Shown: piece by piece, positions 29,469 to 31,670 of the stretch | How the letters are laid out: the number at the start of each line of letters is the position of its first letter | Position numbering within the stretch: the stretch's first letter is position 1 | Program-made: the position numbers and the translations under genes | Source: a virus | IMG/VR virus record: IMGVR_UViG_3300042898_002794 | Coordinates: 1-31,670 of that record | Strand: one strand, 5' to 3' | Length of the DNA stretch: 31,670 nt | The notes under the pieces: generated by a model | Database searches by the model: none | What the model was told of the DNA's origin: nothing | The model's input: the letters and a program-made list of their open reading frames with translations, nothing else

Positions 29469-31055
29469 TTAGCGCATCATGCTTATGAAAGGCATGGGTT
29501 CAATGATCATGTCACCGTGATCTTTAAGGTGAGCATCCAGTTCTGAGTGAAAGGTTTGCAACAGCATCAGCATGCGCACTACTAGCAAACTTGACATGAC
29601 TAGATCGTCAGTTTCTCCCACTTTTGCCGCATAGCTCTGTCCTGTAGCAACAAAAGTTTTGAGTTCAGAAATCAAGGGCTTGGAATTGATTTTCATGCGC
29701 CCTGATTCCACAAGAATTTTGAACTTGTTACAGGCTGTGAGCTTGGCTTTGTTTGTGGTGTTAAATCCCTTGCGGAATTTGCGTGTACTGCCTGTTACTG
29801 AGTTGTCGCTTAGAAAATAGCCTGGAATGTTTTCTTCTCCGTACTCAGCAATTGATATCAATGCGGCTTCACCAATGGTGTTGTTTTCAACACTGTAGTA
29901 AATGCTTTTTTCATCCTTAACCACTGAGTTAATTTCTTTAACAATGTCCGCTAGAATTCGTATCTGTGTAGGAATGTCAGTTTTGTTGTGGCGCCATTCG
30001 GCTATTTGTTCTGTGGTCCTGGCATCAAACACTTGAATGGCAGCAGGGTCGCCACCTGTGCCCAGACTAGGATCCAGACTCACTGCATACATACCATCCT
30101 TTTTGACGGGTGCATACCAACGCACTTGCCCTGAGCGTTTGACAGGTTCAATACCCTCAAGATCAATCAGCTTGGTAGGAGCAATCAGTGTTTCGTCATT
30201 GATAACAAATTCACATTCCATCTCTCGACGGAAACGATCTTCGCCCAATTGTGCCAATTGTTCTGCGCCCCATTCATTGCCACGGTCAGGATGTTCACGC
30301 CAGTAACTACGGAATGCTCTGAACCCATTGATGCCTAGGCCATCTGGGCGTGTGTTACCAAATTCGTCCTCGACCTTGTTGGCGCCTTTCCACAAGAACG
30401 CAAACTGATCTTCGTCTGAGTTGGGAGTTGATGTGATAATGGCTTTACCACCTGTGGCCAGTGTTGGTGAAATAGAAGTCCAAAACTCTTTGGCAATTGT
30501 GGGTCTAACAAATGCAAACTCGTCAGCATACATCAATGATATAGACATACCACGACCAGTTGTTTCAGTTGTGGTTTGCGATACAATGCGTGATCCATTT
30601 TCAAAGTCTATTGAACCTTTGTTGTAGCTGGTGGCACCTGCTCTAATGTGATTTGGGCACAGTTCGTATGCATAGCGTATGCGTTGCATGATCTCTTGTG
30701 CGCCTGTGTATTTGTGTGCGGCAATTAGAATAGTGGAGTCTGGCACAAACATGGCGTACCACAACAGATAACCAGCAGCCGAGGTTGACTTGCCTGTTTG
30801 TCGAGGCATCAAGCTGATTGAGTATCTATAGTTGTGGTAGGTTTCAATCAGGCGTTTTTGATACTCAAATGGATGGTATAGCATTTTACCCCTGGTAGGG
30901 TGCTGAATATGAAAAAAGTTGTCCATGAAATACATAGGACCATCTTTGGAGTCGGCACACAGTGCAAACTCTGTTAGTTCGTGTTCAGTGTATACCTCGC
31001 GGCGATGCGGAGGTTTAACCAACACAGTTTCTGAATTCTTTTTTGCATCAATCAT
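29469..31055 (-). CDS. 17: terminase large subunit, gp17-like
   Basis: 528 residues (T4 gp17: 610). The ATPase has Walker A PRQTGKST (84-91), Walker B SLMYADE (173-179) and coupling motif TSTPN (209-212 region). FRAFRSYWREHP is the linker region. The nuclease domain begins AVSLDPSLGTGGDPAAI with D328, and YSVENNTIGEA and DDLVMSSLL carry the later acidic residues. It drives DNA into proheads and cuts concatemers. The start overlaps the upstream oxygenase-like gene by 8 bases, with no clear ribosome site, so translational coupling is likely. Confidence 0.95.
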   Translation of the reverse strand: MIDAKKNSETVLVKPPHRREVYTEHELTEFALCADSKDGPMYFMDNFFHIQHPTRGKMLYHPFEYQKRLIETYHNYRYSISLMPRQTGKSTSAAGYLLWYAMFVPDSTILIAAHKYTGAQEIMQRIRYAYELCPNHIRAGATSYNKGSIDFENGSRIVSQTTTETTGRGMSISLMYADEFAFVRPTIAKEFWTSISPTLATGGKAIITSTPNSDEDQFAFLWKGANKVEDEFGNTRPDGLGINGFRAFRSYWREHPDRGNEWGAEQLAQLGEDRFRREMECEFVINDETLIAPTKLIDLEGIEPVKRSGQVRWYAPVKKDGMYAVSLDPSLGTGGDPAAIQVFDARTTEQIAEWRHNKTDIPTQIRILADIVKEINSVVKDEKSIYYSVENNTIGEAALISIAEYGEENIPGYFLSDNSVTGSTRKFRKGFNTTNKAKLTACNKFKILVESGRMKINSKPLISELKTFVATGQSYAAKVGETDDLVMSSLLVVRMLMLLQTFHSELDAHLKDHGDMIIEPMPFISMMR

Positions 31056-31611
31056 GATAAGGAGTAAGCCAAGTGTAACTGCTCAATCTATATGTGTTGG
31101 CTGGCACAGGTGTCAACATGGCATGCCATTGTAGTTGTCGATACCCATTGGGATCAACATTATTTAACATGATATAACCTGAGTTGGGCCGGGCCAAGAA
31201 CTGATGTCTAACTGCATCTGGATCTTTGTAGTTGTAAAAGCATGTGCCCAACTCGGGCTGTGCCGCAATCCAGGTCATTTGCAATGCTCCAGGCATGTCA
31301 CCATCTGTGTGCATTGCACAGGTAAATCCAGGTTCGTCCAACCACCATCCGGTGCCAATATAGCTTTTTAATTTTCGTCCAACCAACTGTTCAATTTCAG
31401 GCATGGCATTTGATAGATATATATCCCATTCCTGTTGCCAAGGTATTGCCTCATTGCGTATTCGTCTACGAGACCAGGTTTCTTGCCCTTGTTGTCTGGA
31501 CCAGGCAAGCTCAGGCCAAGGGGTAGCAAGAACTTTTTCTACTAAGTGATCAGGTAATAATTCTTCAACTTTGAATAAATTGTTGTTTTCGTCAATTGAT
31601 GTTATTTGCAT
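31048..31611 (-). CDS. 2OG-Fe(II) oxygenase-like protein (2)
   Basis: 187 residues from ATG 31611, which overlaps the upstream stop; an in-frame ATG at 31632 is less likely as it has no better ribosome site and more overlap. H101-x-D103 (CAMHTDGDMPG), H163 (QLQWHAMLTP) and R175 (NTYRLSSYTW) give the metal triad and 2OG-binding Arg. TCFYNYKD and LARPNSGYIMLNN fit the beta-helix core strands. It sits directly before terminase. The substrate is unknown; phage members of this group have been linked to protein or nucleic-acid hydroxylation only by inference. Confidence 0.7.
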   Translation of the reverse strand: MQITSIDENNNLFKVEELLPDHLVEKVLATPWPELAWSRQQGQETWSRRRIRNEAIPWQQEWDIYLSNAMPEIEQLVGRKLKSYIGTGWWLDEPGFTCAMHTDGDMPGALQMTWIAAQPELGTCFYNYKDPDAVRHQFLARPNSGYIMLNNVDPNGYRQLQWHAMLTPVPANTYRLSSYTWLTPYHD

Positions 31612-31670
31612 AATGTTTTTAACTCCGGCCATAGCATTTCAAATTGTCCTTGTTTGTCACTATGATATTT
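31602..31670 (-). CDS. C-terminal end of an upstream gene (partial)
   Basis: An open minus-strand frame from the window edge to TAA at 31602-31604, encoding 22 residues (YHSDKQGQFEMLWPELKTL near the end). The stop lies within the next gene's ATGCAAATAA, a ten-base overlap typical of this genome. Too short to name. Confidence 0.45.
   Translation of the reverse strand, partial: KYHSDKQGQFEMLWPELKTLCK

Noticed and set aside
29466-29472. CTAAATA before the 508-aa gene as a late promoter
   Set aside because: The bases are partly the terminase stop codon, so the match may be chance; one exact hexamer is not enough in AT-rich DNA.
1-31670. tRNA genes, CRISPR arrays, insertion sequences
   Set aside because: No cloverleaf with a T-loop pattern, no regularly spaced repeats and no transposase frame were seen on either strand. 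A tRNAscan-SE run would settle the tRNA question.

Overview
This window looks like part of the genome of a marine T4-like myovirus (Caudoviricetes). The case rests on T4 core genes: the large terminase (gp17-like, 29469-31055), gp32-type single-strand DNA-binding protein (26734-27729), UvsX (23882-24937), UvsY (23170-23622), UvsW (4913-6382) and a probable clamp-loader small subunit (gp62-like, 2633-3082). These are mixed with auxiliary genes common in ocean T4-like phages: radical SAM enzymes, 2OG-Fe(II) oxygenase-like proteins, a glycan locus, and small conserved proteins. The DNA is moderately AT-rich, genes are packed with 1-50 base overlaps, and I see no tRNA, rRNA, IS element or CRISPR. 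The host cannot be named from this sequence.

Layout. 1-692: a divergent pair, the 5' end of a virion structural gene (minus) and a small conserved gene (plus). 663-8802: a long minus-strand run holding a miniature DNA polymerase III alpha-like protein, a zinc-finger-like protein, an SGNH-hydrolase-like protein, the clamp-loader-like subunit, three radical SAM proteins with N-terminal cysteine-rich auxiliary regions, and UvsW. 8843-11757: small genes and an AAA+ ATPase driven by four near-identical sigma70-type promoters, two of them preceded by terminator-like hairpins. 11752-23148: an 11 kb glycan island. Its centre (13324-19697) is on the plus strand and both flanks are on the minus strand. 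It encodes about eight glycosyltransferase-like proteins, two methyltransferase domains, a cytidylyltransferase-cupin fusion, and three enzymes that together resemble a UDP-L-FucNAc or UDP-L-QuiNAc pathway. 23170-24937: the UvsY / small acidic protein / UvsX recombination operon. 24970-26602: a glycosyltransferase-like protein and a 2OG oxygenase-like protein. 26734-31670: gp32, an unidentified 508-residue protein, terminase, a second 2OG oxygenase-like protein and the tail of one more gene.

How the parts fit. The UvsW/X/Y, gp32 and clamp-loader-like genes are the usual T4 recombination-dependent replication kit, and terminase packages the product. The glycan island could decorate virions, modify the host surface or modify DNA; the sequence does not decide between these. 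The most unusual item is the 192-residue protein at 663-1241, which keeps the Asp-x-Asp, Lys-x-Asp, RPG and KSH signature positions of C-family replicases but lacks most of the enzyme. Other points worth a second look are the three radical SAM genes around uvsW, the methyltransferase-dehydratase fusion, AGGCA iterons in the gp32 leader, and promoters placed so close to start codons that transcripts would be leaderless.
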